Source: Phycisphaerae bacterium (GTDB taxonomy: Bacteria > Planctomycetota > Phycisphaerae > Tepidisphaerales > Tepidisphaeraceae). Taken from it: DNA of 64,000 nucleotides. The notes below the pieces were generated by a model that was not told the DNA's origin, ran no database searches, and saw only the letters and a program-made list of their open reading frames with translations. The position numbers and the translations under genes are program-made. Shown here piece after piece: positions 43,677-52,174 of the stretch. Where the stretch lies: NCBI GenBank assembly GCA_025924315.1, contig JAICIO010000010.1:1-64000 (forward strand), given 5' to 3'. Within the stretch, counting starts at the first letter, position 1. Every line of letters starts with the position of its first letter.

Positions 43677-44801
43677 ATGCCCGGCTTTTGTCACCTGCTT
43701 GCAGCGTCTTCGACCGCACCGTCCGCGTTCAGTTCCGGCGCGGGACTGTACTTCGTTCTGTTCATCATTCTTGTCGCGCTCTTGTTCGACTTTCTGAACG
43801 GTTTTCACGACGCGGCGAATTCGATCGCGACGGTTGTCGCGACGCGTGTTCTCACGCCGACGCAGGCTGTTATTTGGGCCGCGGTATTCAATTTCATCGC
43901 GGCATTCATCTTTGGGACAAAAGTCGCGGGAACGATTTCCGCCGACATGGTCGACAAAAACCTGATCGACATCTATGTCGTTTTCGCCGGACTGCTCGGC
44001 GCGATCATCTGGAATATCATCACGTGGCTGCTGGGATTGCCAACCAGTTCTTCGCACGCATTGGTCGGCGGACTTGGTGGCGCGGCCGTTCTGAAGAGCG
44101 GGATCTCTGCGCTTATCCCCACGGGATGGACGCTGGTTCTCGTCGGCATCGTGCTCGCGCCGGTCCTCGGCTTTATCGTTGGCACCGCGATGATGGTGGC
44201 CGTCGCGTGGATCGCGCGAAAGCAAACCCCGCAGCGGATGGACCGCCTGTTTCGAAAACTGCAACTGGTTTCAGCAGGCTTGTATTCTCTGGGTCACGGC
44301 GGAAACGACGCGCAGAAAACGATGGGCATCATCGTGATGCTGCTGACCACCGCAGGTCTCGGGAACTGGGCCCATGCCGATCCGCATTCGCCGCTCAACA
44401 GGCTTCACCTCTTCGGCGCAACCCACAACATCGCCTGGTGGATCATTCTCAGCTGTCAGGCCGCGATCGCGCTCGGCACGATGTTCGGCGGATGGCGCAT
44501 CGTCAAAACGATGGGCCACAGCATCACGCGGCTGCAACCCGTCGGCGGATTCTGCGCCGAAACCGCCGCGGCGAGCACGATCTTCCTCTTCACCAAAGTT
44601 CGCGGCGTCCCGATCTCGACGACCCACGCGATCACCGGCGCGATCCTTGGTGTCGGCACGACCAAAGGTGTCCGCTCCGTCCGCTGGATCTGGGGACAGC
44701 GCATCGTGATGGCGTGGATCCTGACGATCCCCTGCGCCGCCTTCATGGCCGCAATTACGTACGGCTTGCTCCACCTGCTGGTTGAACCGTATCTGAAGTG
44801 A
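43677..44801 (+). CDS. pit: Inorganic phosphate transporter, Pit family
   Basis: 374 residues with about ten hydrophobic segments. Both PD001131-type signatures are present: FDFLNGFHDAANSIATVVATRVLTP and, in the second half, LGHGGNDAQKTMGIIVMLL, with the GxND core needed for phosphate and cation binding. The domain repeat (PTSSSHALVGG and PISTTHAITGAILGVG) is typical. It imports metal-phosphate complexes by proton symport. It forms an operon with the DUF47 gene upstream and is followed 25 bp later by a hydrolase gene. Confidence 0.93.
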   Translation: MPGFCHLLAASSTAPSAFSSGAGLYFVLFIILVALLFDFLNGFHDAANSIATVVATRVLTPTQAVIWAAVFNFIAAFIFGTKVAGTISADMVDKNLIDIYVVFAGLLGAIIWNIITWLLGLPTSSSHALVGGLGGAAVLKSGISALIPTGWTLVLVGIVLAPVLGFIVGTAMMVAVAWIARKQTPQRMDRLFRKLQLVSAGLYSLGHGGNDAQKTMGIIVMLLTTAGLGNWAHADPHSPLNRLHLFGATHNIAWWIILSCQAAIALGTMFGGWRIVKTMGHSITRLQPVGGFCAETAAASTIFLFTKVRGVPISTTHAITGAILGVGTTKGVRSVRWIWGQRIVMAWILTIPCAAFMAAITYGLLHLLVEPYLK

Positions 44802-44826
44802 CCCGGCGTGTTCCAAACTAGCACCC

Positions 44827-46302
44827 ATGGAAAACCCGTGCTACGCTTTGTGCGTGGTCGCTCGAATTCTTTTCGCCCTTCTCATTCTTGCACCCCTCGC
44901 ACCCGCCCAGCCCACGAGTGTTCCGACGAATGAACGGATGCCGACCGATGTGCTGCTCAAGATCGATCAGCAGGAACTAGGACCGCTGTATCAGAAGGTC
45001 ACGCCGCAGCAGCTCGAGCAACTTCATCCGCTGATCGAGCAGTACTTCGACGCGCGCACCACCACAGAACGAAAGAACATCACCGCAGCGATCGAGGCGA
45101 CGAAGATCGATCCGAACATCGTCGGCCGGCTCTGTCGCGTGCGGATGAATTGGCCGGCGCTTTCGGGCGGCGGCGTGTTTTACATCAACGAGCGGATCGG
45201 CCCGCACGATGTCGCGTATTTCCTCGGCGTGCCGAAATCCTACGATCGCACAAAACCCTGGCCGTTGGTGATACGACTCGCGCCCGCGGAGCCCTTTGTC
45301 ACCGATCCCAAGCCCGATGCCGATCGGACGGCGAAGATCTACACCGATTGGATCAAAGACGAGCTCGCGAAACACGGCGACGCGATCGTGCTTATGCCGC
45401 TGCTCAATCTCGATGAGCTTTACGGTCCCAGTTACAAGGGAATGAACAGCGTGATCCAGCCGATGCTTCACGCCGCGGGGCGCGTGAATATCGATCCGGC
45501 GCGCGTGTACCTCGTCGGCCATTCACTCGGCGCGCACGCGGCATGGAATCTCGGCCTGCATTACACGACGTACTTCGCGGCGCTCGACATCATGGCGGGC
45601 TCGGCTTCGTCCGACTGGCAGCGGTTGCGTCTGATGAATTTGCGCAACACGCTCCCCGTGGTCTGGCACGATCGCGCCGATAAGGAAGTGAAGGTCGGGC
45701 AGGCCCAGGCGCTCGTGAATGCGCTGAAGCGGATGAAGATCGACATCGATTACACCGAAACCGCGAACGTCGGACACGTGCCGAATGACGAAATCATCGA
45801 GCAGCAATACGAGAAGATGCGCGCTCGCACCCGCTCACTGTATCCGACCCAAGTCGCGTTGCAGTCCAATCGCCCAGACACGATGTTCAACCGCCTCGAC
45901 TGGGTACAGATGTATCAGCCGATCAATCCCGGGCAAGACAAACGAATGCTCTTCAACAAGGGCACCGGCACGATGGTGGTGCTCGAGAATACTTTCAGCG
46001 TGCAGGCAGCGTATGGCGGCAACCGCATCGAGGCGATCGCGGATAATGTCGATATGCTGCGCATTTATGTGAACGATCAAATGGTCGACTTCTCGAAACC
46101 GGTGACGATCGTCATCGCGAAGAATCCGAAGGCGAAATTCGAGGGGATGCTGAAGCCCGATATCGATACGATGCTGAAAGATCAACTATTTCTCGGCAGA
46201 GGCTGGCGCTACTTCACCGCCGCGGTCGATTTGGAACTGCGCCCTCAACCCGCGACGCGCCCCGTCCGTTCCGCCACGCGCGGCAGCATCATCGTGAAGT
46301 AG
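44827..46302 (+). CDS. Exported alpha/beta-hydrolase
   Basis: 491 residues. After a hydrophobic N-terminus (VVARILFALLILAPLAPAQ) the protein has a long helical region (about 35-110), then an alpha/beta-hydrolase core with VYLVGHSLGAHAAWNLGL (nucleophile Ser in GHSLG), a likely acid in LPVVWHDRADKEVKVGQAQALV, and the His in NVGHVPNDEII. This resembles PHB-depolymerase- and feruloyl-esterase-type enzymes. The C-terminal 150 residues are an additional beta-rich domain (RIEAIADNVDMLRIYVNDQMVDF). Substrate unknown. It follows pit closely. Confidence 0.78.
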   Translation: MENPCYALCVVARILFALLILAPLAPAQPTSVPTNERMPTDVLLKIDQQELGPLYQKVTPQQLEQLHPLIEQYFDARTTTERKNITAAIEATKIDPNIVGRLCRVRMNWPALSGGGVFYINERIGPHDVAYFLGVPKSYDRTKPWPLVIRLAPAEPFVTDPKPDADRTAKIYTDWIKDELAKHGDAIVLMPLLNLDELYGPSYKGMNSVIQPMLHAAGRVNIDPARVYLVGHSLGAHAAWNLGLHYTTYFAALDIMAGSASSDWQRLRLMNLRNTLPVVWHDRADKEVKVGQAQALVNALKRMKIDIDYTETANVGHVPNDEIIEQQYEKMRARTRSLYPTQVALQSNRPDTMFNRLDWVQMYQPINPGQDKRMLFNKGTGTMVVLENTFSVQAAYGGNRIEAIADNVDMLRIYVNDQMVDFSKPVTIVIAKNPKAKFEGMLKPDIDTMLKDQLFLGRGWRYFTAAVDLELRPQPATRPVRSATRGSIIVK

Positions 46303-46326
46303 CGGACAAAAACCGCGCGACCGTGA

Positions 46327-46366
46327 CACGGGCTTTCAGCCCGTGCTGGCGGTTCGCGCGCCAGCG
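46327..46366. terminator. Tandem hairpins between convergent genes
   Basis: CACGGGCTTTCAGCCCGTG (46327-46345) followed directly by CTGGCGGTTCGCGCGCCAG. They may act as terminators for the hydrolase and mazG genes. The first is a member of the CAGCCCGT-type repeats and has no T-run. Confidence 0.55.
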
Positions 46367-46374
46367 AAAACGCG

Positions 46375-46734
46375 TCATAACTCGTTGTACTTCTTCGCGA
46401 CGCCTTTGGATTTGTGCAGCGGATATTTCTTCTCGTTGTGCGCGAGCTTCTCGACGAGCGCTTCGGGCAGATCGATCTTCAAATCGTTCGCGAGCAGGAG
46501 CACCCAATACAAAACATCTGCCAGCTCGTGTGAGAGTGCGCGACGATTCTTGTTCAGATGAGCTTCCAGCTCCCGCCCGTTCTTCCATTGCATGAGCTCG
46601 AGCAGCTCATGCACTTCGAGGCTCAGCGACAGCGCCATGTCTTTCGGATTGTGAAACTGCTTCCAGTCGCGCGCATCGCGGAAGGCTTTGATCCGCTGCG
46701 TGAGGTCTTCGAGCGTGGGGGACTTTTTCTTCAC
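46375..46734 (-). CDS. MazG-like nucleotide pyrophosphohydrolase (dCTPase/RS21-C6 type)
   Basis: 119 residues. The all-alpha NTP-PPase pattern is present: FHNPKDMALSLSLEVHELLELMQW supplies the ExxE, and HELADVLYWVLLLANDLKIDL supplies the distal ExxD for Mg. These enzymes hydrolyse non-canonical or excess (d)NTPs to monophosphates. Its start codon overlaps the plsC stop (ATGA), the last of three coupled genes, cmk, plsC, mazG. A role in cleaning the nucleotide pool next to a CMP kinase is plausible. Confidence 0.85.
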   Translation of the reverse strand: MKKKSPTLEDLTQRIKAFRDARDWKQFHNPKDMALSLSLEVHELLELMQWKNGRELEAHLNKNRRALSHELADVLYWVLLLANDLKIDLPEALVEKLAHNEKKYPLHKSKGVAKKYNEL

Positions 46735-47405
46735 CGGTTGTCATCCTTCGCGCGCAGCTCCGCGAACATCGTGCGCAGCGCTTTGTCGATTTTCGTCGTG
46801 ATCTCCGCCGCCTTCATATTCGAAAGATCCATCGGCGGGCCGTACATGATCCGGATCGGATGCGAATGAAAGAGCTTGGCATGGCGCGGCCAGGCTTGGA
46901 AGGATCCGTCAATGACGACCGGGACGACCGGAACGTTTGCGCGCCGCACCACGAGCGCCGCGCCGGACTCGATCTTGCCAATTTCTCCATCGTCCGATCT
47001 CGTGCCTTCGGGAAAAATGTTCAGCAGATGTCCTTCCTGCAGCCGCTTGATCGTTTCCTTTACCGCGCCCACGTCGCCGGTGCCCTGGCGTACGGGAAAC
47101 GCGTTCAGCGACGTGATGAGCTTCCCGAAAAACTTGTTGTCGAACAGCTCGCTCTTGGCGAGATAACTCATCGAGCGACGCAGCGGAACGCCGAGCAAAA
47201 CCGGGTCGAGATAACTCTGATGATTCGAAACGAGCAGCACGCCCCCGTGCAGCGGAACGTTTTCGACCCCGTATGCTTTGAAGTCGAACATCAGCGTCGT
47301 CATGACGCGGCAGAACGCCTGCGCCAGCTTCCAGAACAGGCTGCGCTCGGACGGTTCGCGCGGCGGCGCCGAAACATGGCTCGTCGCGTAGTTCAACTGA
47401 CTCAT
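46731..47405 (-). CDS. plsC: 1-acyl-glycerol-3-phosphate acyltransferase (PlsC family)
   Basis: 224 residues. The acyltransferase motifs are LLVSNHQSYLDPVLLG (the HX4D variant, His and Asp) and NIFPEGTRSDDGEIG (the GTRS glycerophosphate-binding block), with VPVVPVVIDG downstream. It acylates lysophosphatidate in phospholipid synthesis. A 4-bp ATGA overlap joins it to cmk upstream and another to mazG downstream. cmk-plsC adjacency is seen in many bacteria. Confidence 0.92.
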   Translation of the reverse strand: MSQLNYATSHVSAPPREPSERSLFWKLAQAFCRVMTTLMFDFKAYGVENVPLHGGVLLVSNHQSYLDPVLLGVPLRRSMSYLAKSELFDNKFFGKLITSLNAFPVRQGTGDVGAVKETIKRLQEGHLLNIFPEGTRSDDGEIGKIESGAALVVRRANVPVVPVVIDGSFQAWPRHAKLFHSHPIRIMYGPPMDLSNMKAAEITTKIDKALRTMFAELRAKDDNR

Positions 47406-48067
47406 ACCTTCACCGAACGAACGCGATCCACGATGTGATCCACGACCTGCGACTGTGTCATGTTCGTGGTATCAACAATCTCCGCGTCCTGTGGCACCGC
47501 CAGCGGACCGACCGAGCGACTCTGGTCGCGGCGGTCGCGCGACTCGATCTGATCCAGGATTTCGTTGAAGTCGACGATTTCGCCGCGAGCACGAAGCTGC
47601 GCGACGCGTCGGCGAGCACGCTCGTGCGGCGTGGCGTCGAGATAGAATTTGCAGGGCGCGTCGGGGAATACGATCGATCCCTGATCGCGGCCCTCGGTCA
47701 CGAGGTTTCCTCGTTCTTTGCCGATCGCACGCTGCTGCTGCACGAGTTGCTCGCGAATCGCCGGCACGACCGCGACATAAGACGCGGCGCGCGTGGCCTC
47801 ACTGCCGCGGAGCAAATGCCCGACCTGATCGCCATTCAGCAAAACGCCGGGCGGATGTTTCGACCACTCAAACTCGATCTTGCAATGCTTCGCGATGAAG
47901 GCCAGTTCGCGCGGATCTTCGAGATTTGCATTGCGATGCACAGCTTCGAGGCCGATCGCGCGGTACATCGCGCCGGTGTCGAGAAAGTCGAACTTCAATC
48001 GTTCCGCGACAGCGAGCGCGACGGAGGATTTGCCAGTCCCCGCCGGCCCATCGATCGTGATAACCAT
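47402..48067 (-). CDS. cmk: Cytidylate kinase
   Basis: 221 residues from ATG 48067, preceded by GGAAAGGG; longer frames cover a palindrome and are rejected. P-loop GPAGTGKSS at 7-15; the LDTGAMYRAIGLEAV block; the CMP-binding EGRDQGSIVFPDAPCKFYLDATPHERARRR region; and the DRRDQSRSVGPL lid. It phosphorylates CMP and dCMP with ATP. Note EGRDQGSIVFP, where many Cmk proteins read EGRDIGTVVFP. Confidence 0.93.
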   Translation of the reverse strand: MVITIDGPAGTGKSSVALAVAERLKFDFLDTGAMYRAIGLEAVHRNANLEDPRELAFIAKHCKIEFEWSKHPPGVLLNGDQVGHLLRGSEATRAASYVAVVPAIREQLVQQQRAIGKERGNLVTEGRDQGSIVFPDAPCKFYLDATPHERARRRVAQLRARGEIVDFNEILDQIESRDRRDQSRSVGPLAVPQDAEIVDTTNMTQSQVVDHIVDRVRSVKV

Positions 48068-48137
48068 TCCCTTTCCGCCGTCCATTGCAGTGCGGGCAAT
48101 CATGCGGAAGAAACGCGATCGTGCAAGATGGTTTTTT

Positions 48138-48207
48138 GGAGGGCGAGGCTCCTGCCGAGCCGTTGCTCGATTCGCACGAAGACGGCTCGGCGGGAGCCTC
48201 GCCCTCC
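48138..48207. repeat. Nested palindrome, GGAGGGCGAGGCTCCTGCCG family
   Basis: GGAGGGCGAGGCTCCTGCCG with the inverted CGGCGGGAGCCTCGCCCTCC, inner GAGCCGTTGCTC and GACGGCTC parts. It lies between the divergent cmk and the zinc-ribbon membrane-protein gene. Confidence 0.88.
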
Positions 48208-48258
48208 CGTTTCGCATTCGATACAATTGGCGCGTTCACGTCCTTTGGGGAGGTTCGT

Positions 48259-49086
48259 ATGTCGGATTCGATTGTCTGCGACGGGTGTGGGAAGAAATAC
48301 AAGTGGCACGACAAGCTCGGCGGAAAAAAGGTGAAGTGCGCCTGCGGGCATGTGATTGCGGTCGCGGCGCGAACGGTGGAAGTCGTGCGCGAGGAGATCG
48401 AGGATGATCTCTACGCGCTCGCGTCGGATGCGGAAAAGAAACGCTCGTCCGCGGAAGCCGTCGCCATCGCAGCGCCTCCGCCCTCGCCCGTCGTCGGCAA
48501 TCAAGTGAAGCCGGGGCTTGCGTCTGCGGGTATCGAAGATCCATTCATCGCGAAGGGCATCTATCGCCGCAAGGGTTTGGCCGAAGAACCGAAGAAGGAG
48601 TACACGGTCTCGCCGCTGAGGGATTACATCCTTCCGCCGGTGTTTCTCATCCTCGGCATCATCCTCTGCTTCGTCGAGGCGATGCATCACAAGGGGAACA
48701 ACTACACGCTCGCTCAGGTGCTGCCGCTGACGATTCCGACGATCATCGCAAACCTCGCCCTCGTCGTCGGCGGAACGTTCCTCGCCAGCGCCATGGCCGG
48801 CGTGGCCTTTCCCGACAAAATTCCGATCACGATTCTGAAGATATGCGCCGTCGCGCTCGCACCGGGCGCAATCGGCGGAATCCTCGACCCGCTCATCGGC
48901 GGAATCAACGGCAACATCGTCGGCAGCCTCGCCGCCGTGGGTCTTTACTTCGGACTCTTCGCCCTGCTCTTCCGAATCGCCGCCGCGGAAATGGTCGCCT
49001 GCGTGATGGTCATCTGGATCATCCGAATCGGCGTGCTGTATTGCATGTACAAGTTCGAAGGGTACCGAACGGGATCGGAGATCTAA
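48259..49086 (+). CDS. Zinc-ribbon membrane protein
   Basis: 275 residues from ATG 48259, preceded by a strong GGGGAGG. Residues 7-29 form a zinc-ribbon pattern CDGCGKKYKW...KVKCACG. A polar linker (about 40-115) is followed by four to five hydrophobic segments to the C-terminus (YILPPVFLILGIILCFVEA, IIANLALVVGGTFLASAMAG, GLYFGLFALLFRI, VIWIIRIGVLYCMYKF). Proteins with this layout are frequent in planctomycetes and uncharacterised. Function unknown; not linked to its neighbours. Confidence 0.7.
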   Translation: MSDSIVCDGCGKKYKWHDKLGGKKVKCACGHVIAVAARTVEVVREEIEDDLYALASDAEKKRSSAEAVAIAAPPPSPVVGNQVKPGLASAGIEDPFIAKGIYRRKGLAEEPKKEYTVSPLRDYILPPVFLILGIILCFVEAMHHKGNNYTLAQVLPLTIPTIIANLALVVGGTFLASAMAGVAFPDKIPITILKICAVALAPGAIGGILDPLIGGINGNIVGSLAAVGLYFGLFALLFRIAAAEMVACVMVIWIIRIGVLYCMYKFEGYRTGSEI

Positions 49087-49097
49087 GAAACATGCTA

Positions 49098-49169
49098 GCC
49101 ACCGATGGGGCACCGATTCGCACCGATAAAGGGGCATTTATCGGTGTGCATCGGTGCCCCATCGGTGGC
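49098..49169. repeat. Inverted repeat of 10-bp CACCGAT units
   Basis: GCCACCGATGGGG, CACCGATTCG, CACCGATAAAG on the left are mirrored by TTTATCGGTG, TGCATCGGTG, CCCCATCGGTGGC on the right. Unit period is about 10 bp, unlike the 7-bp arrays. It separates the zinc-ribbon membrane gene from the convergent NHEJ operon. Confidence 0.85.
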
Positions 49170-49175
49170 AAGAAT

Positions 49176-50108
49176 TCATGCGCTCTTCGCGAGTTTCTCG
49201 AATGACGGGAGGCGCTGCTTGAGCTTGAGCAACGGCTCATAGAGATCGCCCTTTTGTTTCACCCGCTTGATCACGTCATCAGTTTCGAAGGTGACGAGGC
49301 TCGGGTCTTTTTTCTTCAGGGCCGTTTCCAATTCCTTCCACGTGATCGGAGTTGAAACGGTCGGATGTTCTCTCGCGCGGAGCGAATATACCGTCACCGT
49401 CGTCTTGTACTCGTCGTTCTGGCTCCAGTCGACGAAGACCTTTCCGACGCGGAGACTCTTGAGCATTTTCGAAACGACGCGATCGGGGTTTTGCTGTTCG
49501 AGAAACAGCGCCATCGCGCGCGAAAACGATTTCGTGTCTTCGAAGGTGACGCCTGGCGCGTTGAGCGGCACGCCGAGGTGGATCCCCTTTCCGCCGGAAG
49601 TTTTGGGGAAACATTGCAGACCGACACTGGCGAGCAGATCCCGCAATTGAATCGCGATCTCCATCGCATCGAGCACGCCGGCCGGCGGGCCCGGATCGAG
49701 ATCGAACACCATCATCGTGGGGCGCTCCGGGTGATCGACTTTCGACAACAGCGTGTGCAGTTCCAGCGACGCGAGATTCGCGACCCACACGAGCGTTTCT
49801 TCATCATCGACGACGCAGTAGTTGATGTGATTGTTACTGCGGCCACTTTTAACTTCTGCCGTCTCCACCCACTTGGGGCGATGAACCGGACAGCGCTTTT
49901 CGTAAAAGAACATCTGATCGACGCCGTTCGGATAACGCTTGAGTGTGAGCGCGCGCTTTTTCATGTGCGGAAGAAGCACAGGCGCGATGTTCATGTAGTA
50001 ATGAATGACATCGGCTTTGGTGAAGCCGGTTTTGGGATAGAGAACCTTCTCAAGGTTTGAGACGCTAAGCGTCTTGCGACCAATCTTCACCGTATGCGTC
50101 GTTCCCAT
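49176..50108 (-). CDS. LigD-type primase-polymerase (second copy)
   Basis: 310 residues from ATG 50108 (GTG 50114 is two codons upstream). The LigD polymerase signature is present: VKIGRKTLSVSNLEKVLYP...TKADVIHYYMNIAPVLL, the catalytic pair in MMVFDLDPGPP, the PKTSGGKGIHLGVPL nucleotide site and the third Asp in VFVDWSQND. It fills in DNA ends in NHEJ. It is clearly divergent from the first copy (29028-29891) and lies in an apparent operon with Ku and a second ligase. A palindrome (50128-50153) separates it from Ku. Confidence 0.92.
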   Translation of the reverse strand: MGTTHTVKIGRKTLSVSNLEKVLYPKTGFTKADVIHYYMNIAPVLLPHMKKRALTLKRYPNGVDQMFFYEKRCPVHRPKWVETAEVKSGRSNNHINYCVVDDEETLVWVANLASLELHTLLSKVDHPERPTMMVFDLDPGPPAGVLDAMEIAIQLRDLLASVGLQCFPKTSGGKGIHLGVPLNAPGVTFEDTKSFSRAMALFLEQQNPDRVVSKMLKSLRVGKVFVDWSQNDEYKTTVTVYSLRAREHPTVSTPITWKELETALKKKDPSLVTFETDDVIKRVKQKGDLYEPLLKLKQRLPSFEKLAKSA

Positions 50109-50127
50109 AAGCACTCAAATTATAAGA

Positions 50128-50153
50128 AAGCCCACGGCTCGAGCCGTGGGCTT
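50128..50153. repeat. 26-bp perfect palindrome between Ku and polymerase genes
   Basis: AAGCCCACGGCTC then GAGCCGTGGGCTT, perfectly self-complementary. It is 10 bp past the Ku stop codon. It could terminate or attenuate transcription within the NHEJ operon, though the following T tract is short. Confidence 0.85.
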
Positions 50154-50163
50154 GATAAGAATT

Positions 50164-51036
50164 CTATGCACTTTTGCGCCGACGATGGTGCGTTTCGTGA
50201 TGCGCGACGTGGCGCGAGCGACGTCCATTGCCATTCGCGGCGCCGGCACCACCACCCGCGCCTTTGCGCGCTTCGGCTAAGCTCGCTTCGAGGGCGGCCA
50301 TCAGGTTGATCACGCGGCCGGGCTTCTCCTGCGTCGGCGGTTGCGTGACGATCTTTTCGCCCTTCGCCTTCTTCTCGATCATCTCCATCACGCGCTCGCG
50401 GTACTCGTCCTTGTACTTCGTCGGGTCGAAATCCGTCGTGAGCGAATCGATGAGCTTCTCGGCCATATTCACTTCGCGATCGTCCACCTTCACCGAGGGC
50501 AGATCGATCACCTCTTGCGCGTCGAGCACTTCGTCGCCGAAATGCATCGTTTCCAGGCACAGCACGCCATTCACGGGACGGATCGCGCACAGATATTCCT
50601 TCTCGCGCATGACGAACGACGCGATCGCCGTGCGCTTGGTCTTCTCCATCGCTTCGACGAGCAGCTTGTACGGCTTGGCCGCGTGTTCCCCGGGCGCGAG
50701 GTAATACCCTTTGTCGTAATAGAGCGGATCGATTTCGGAAATGTCGACGAAATCCTTGATCTCGATCATCCGGCTCTGCTTGGGCGCGAGCGCCTCGAGC
50801 TCCGATTGCTGGATGATCACATACTGATCCGGCCCAATCTCGTATCCTTTGACCATGTGCTCGTTGTGGACCTCCCTGCCCGACGAAGAGCTCACACGTT
50901 TGAACTGCAATCGCGATTTGTCCTGGTCGTTGAGCATGTGAAACTGAATGCGATGCTCTTTCGTCGCGATGAACAGTTTGACCGGAATATTGACCAGCCC
51001 GAAGCTGATCGAACCTGACCACATTGCCCTGGGCAT
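50164..51036 (-). CDS. ku: Ku end-binding protein
   Basis: 290 residues, normal for a bacterial Ku homodimer. It begins MPRAMWSGSISFGLVNIPVKLF, then HMLNDQDKSRLQFKRV, VKGYEIGPDQYVIIQQSELE, and an internal VNGVLCLETMHFGDEV, the Ku-core pattern. A lysine-rich C-terminal tail (about 240-290) may guide it along DNA and recruit the ligase. Ku binds double-strand break ends and starts NHEJ. It is downstream of the second ligase (gap about 106 bp filled by a heptamer array) and upstream of the second polymerase. Confidence 0.95.
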   Translation of the reverse strand: MPRAMWSGSISFGLVNIPVKLFIATKEHRIQFHMLNDQDKSRLQFKRVSSSSGREVHNEHMVKGYEIGPDQYVIIQQSELEALAPKQSRMIEIKDFVDISEIDPLYYDKGYYLAPGEHAAKPYKLLVEAMEKTKRTAIASFVMREKEYLCAIRPVNGVLCLETMHFGDEVLDAQEVIDLPSVKVDDREVNMAEKLIDSLTTDFDPTKYKDEYRERVMEMIEKKAKGEKIVTQPPTQEKPGRVINLMAALEASLAEARKGAGGGAGAANGNGRRSRHVAHHETHHRRRKSA

Positions 51037-51051
51037 GATTCACCTGTTCGT

Positions 51052-51150
51052 AAGGATGAAGGATGAATTAGGAAGGATGAAACAAACGCATTCAGTTGCA
51101 TTTACTTTCATCATTCTGCATTCATCATTCATCATTGCCTTCCTATCCTT
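51052..51150. repeat. Period-7 inverted heptamer array (unit AAGGATG)
   Basis: AAGGATG, AAGGATG, AATTAGG, AAGGATG on the left, TTTCATC, ATTCTGC, ATTCATC, ATTCATC, ATTGCCT on the right. It fills the Ku-ligase spacer. The ligase stop codon (TAG, plus-strand CTA 51143-51145) lies in the right arm. Confidence 0.85.
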
Positions 51151-52174
51151 CTCGAATCACTGCACAGGCTTCCTTGTCCGTGCGTAGTCCTTTGAACGAC
51201 GGTTGACGCAAAATGTGTCCGCCGGTCCACCCGCGGTACTCGACCTCCGCCACCAGTTTGGGTTGCACGAAGAACGATTCCGTGTCGCGACGCGGGAGTT
51301 TTTCCGCGAAAGGATTCTCGTCCGTCGCAAGCTCTCGGAGCGTTCGCATGAGCGGGCCGTGATCCGCCTGCTTGATTCCCGTGCCCACTCGGCCGGCATA
51401 GGTGAGCTTCGCTTTCGTTCCGCAAGCACCTGGCTTGTAGTAACCGACGAGGAGCGCACCGATGCGATTGGCGTCGGTGCCGCGCTCGCGCGTCCATCCG
51501 CCGACGACAAATTCCTGCCTTGGGACGATCTTGATCTTGCGCCAGGTCGGCGCGCGTCGGCCGGGCTCGTAGGGGCTGTCGAGACGCTTCGCGACGATGC
51601 CCTCCAACTCAAGCTGCTTGGCGGATGCGTGAACCGCGCGGCCTTCGCCGACATGCGCGGGCGACAGCTGCCAGGAGCCACCCTGCAGCGTCAGGTCCTC
51701 GAGCATCTCGCGGCGATTCGACCACGAAAGGTGCATCGTCGACTTTCCGTCGAGATAGAGCAGATCGAAGATCAGGTATTGGATCGGAATCTCGCGCACC
51801 GCGCGTGCGATGAGCGAGGGATCGTTGCGATGCATTCGATGTTGCAATCGCGAAAAGCTTGGGCGATCGACGTCGTCGAAGGCGATGATCTCGCCGTCCA
51901 CAATCGCACTGCGGTCGCCGATTGCTTTCGCGAGCTGATGGAGCTCCGGATAACGGCGGGTGATGTCGAGTTGGTTGCGGCTTTCGATACGGATCGCGCC
52001 GTGGTCGCAATAGGTAATCGCCCGTACGCCGTCCCATTTGTACTCGAACGCCCAGTTGCCATCGTCCGGCGGAAGGTCTGACAAAACGGCCATCATCGGC
52101 TCGATGCCGGTCGGAATGGGCGATCGCTTTGGCGATCGTGCGCGGGGGCGGATTTGTGCGGTCGTGCGCGTCAT
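51143..52174 (-). CDS. ATP-dependent DNA ligase, LigD ligase-domain type (second copy)
   Basis: 343 residues if started at ATG 52174; a start at 52210 would add 12. Adenylation Lys46 is in EYKWDGVRA. Other motifs: VDGEIIAFD, YLIFDLLYLDG, LEGIVAKRLD, TWRKIKI, and the closing VEYRGWTGGHILRQPSFKGLR, as in LigD ligase domains. It seals ends prepared by Ku and the polymerase. It forms an operon with ku and the second polymerase gene (ligase, ku, polymerase). The stop codon lies in a heptamer repeat. Confidence 0.92.
   Translation of the reverse strand: MTRTTAQIRPRARSPKRSPIPTGIEPMMAVLSDLPPDDGNWAFEYKWDGVRAITYCDHGAIRIESRNQLDITRRYPELHQLAKAIGDRSAIVDGEIIAFDDVDRPSFSRLQHRMHRNDPSLIARAVREIPIQYLIFDLLYLDGKSTMHLSWSNRREMLEDLTLQGGSWQLSPAHVGEGRAVHASAKQLELEGIVAKRLDSPYEPGRRAPTWRKIKIVPRQEFVVGGWTRERGTDANRIGALLVGYYKPGACGTKAKLTYAGRVGTGIKQADHGPLMRTLRELATDENPFAEKLPRRDTESFFVQPKLVAEVEYRGWTGGHILRQPSFKGLRTDKEACAVIREG

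Noticed and set aside
48085-48258. N-terminal extension of the zinc-ribbon membrane protein
   Set aside because: It translates the palindrome 48138-48207; ATG 48259 has a strong GGGGAGG site.
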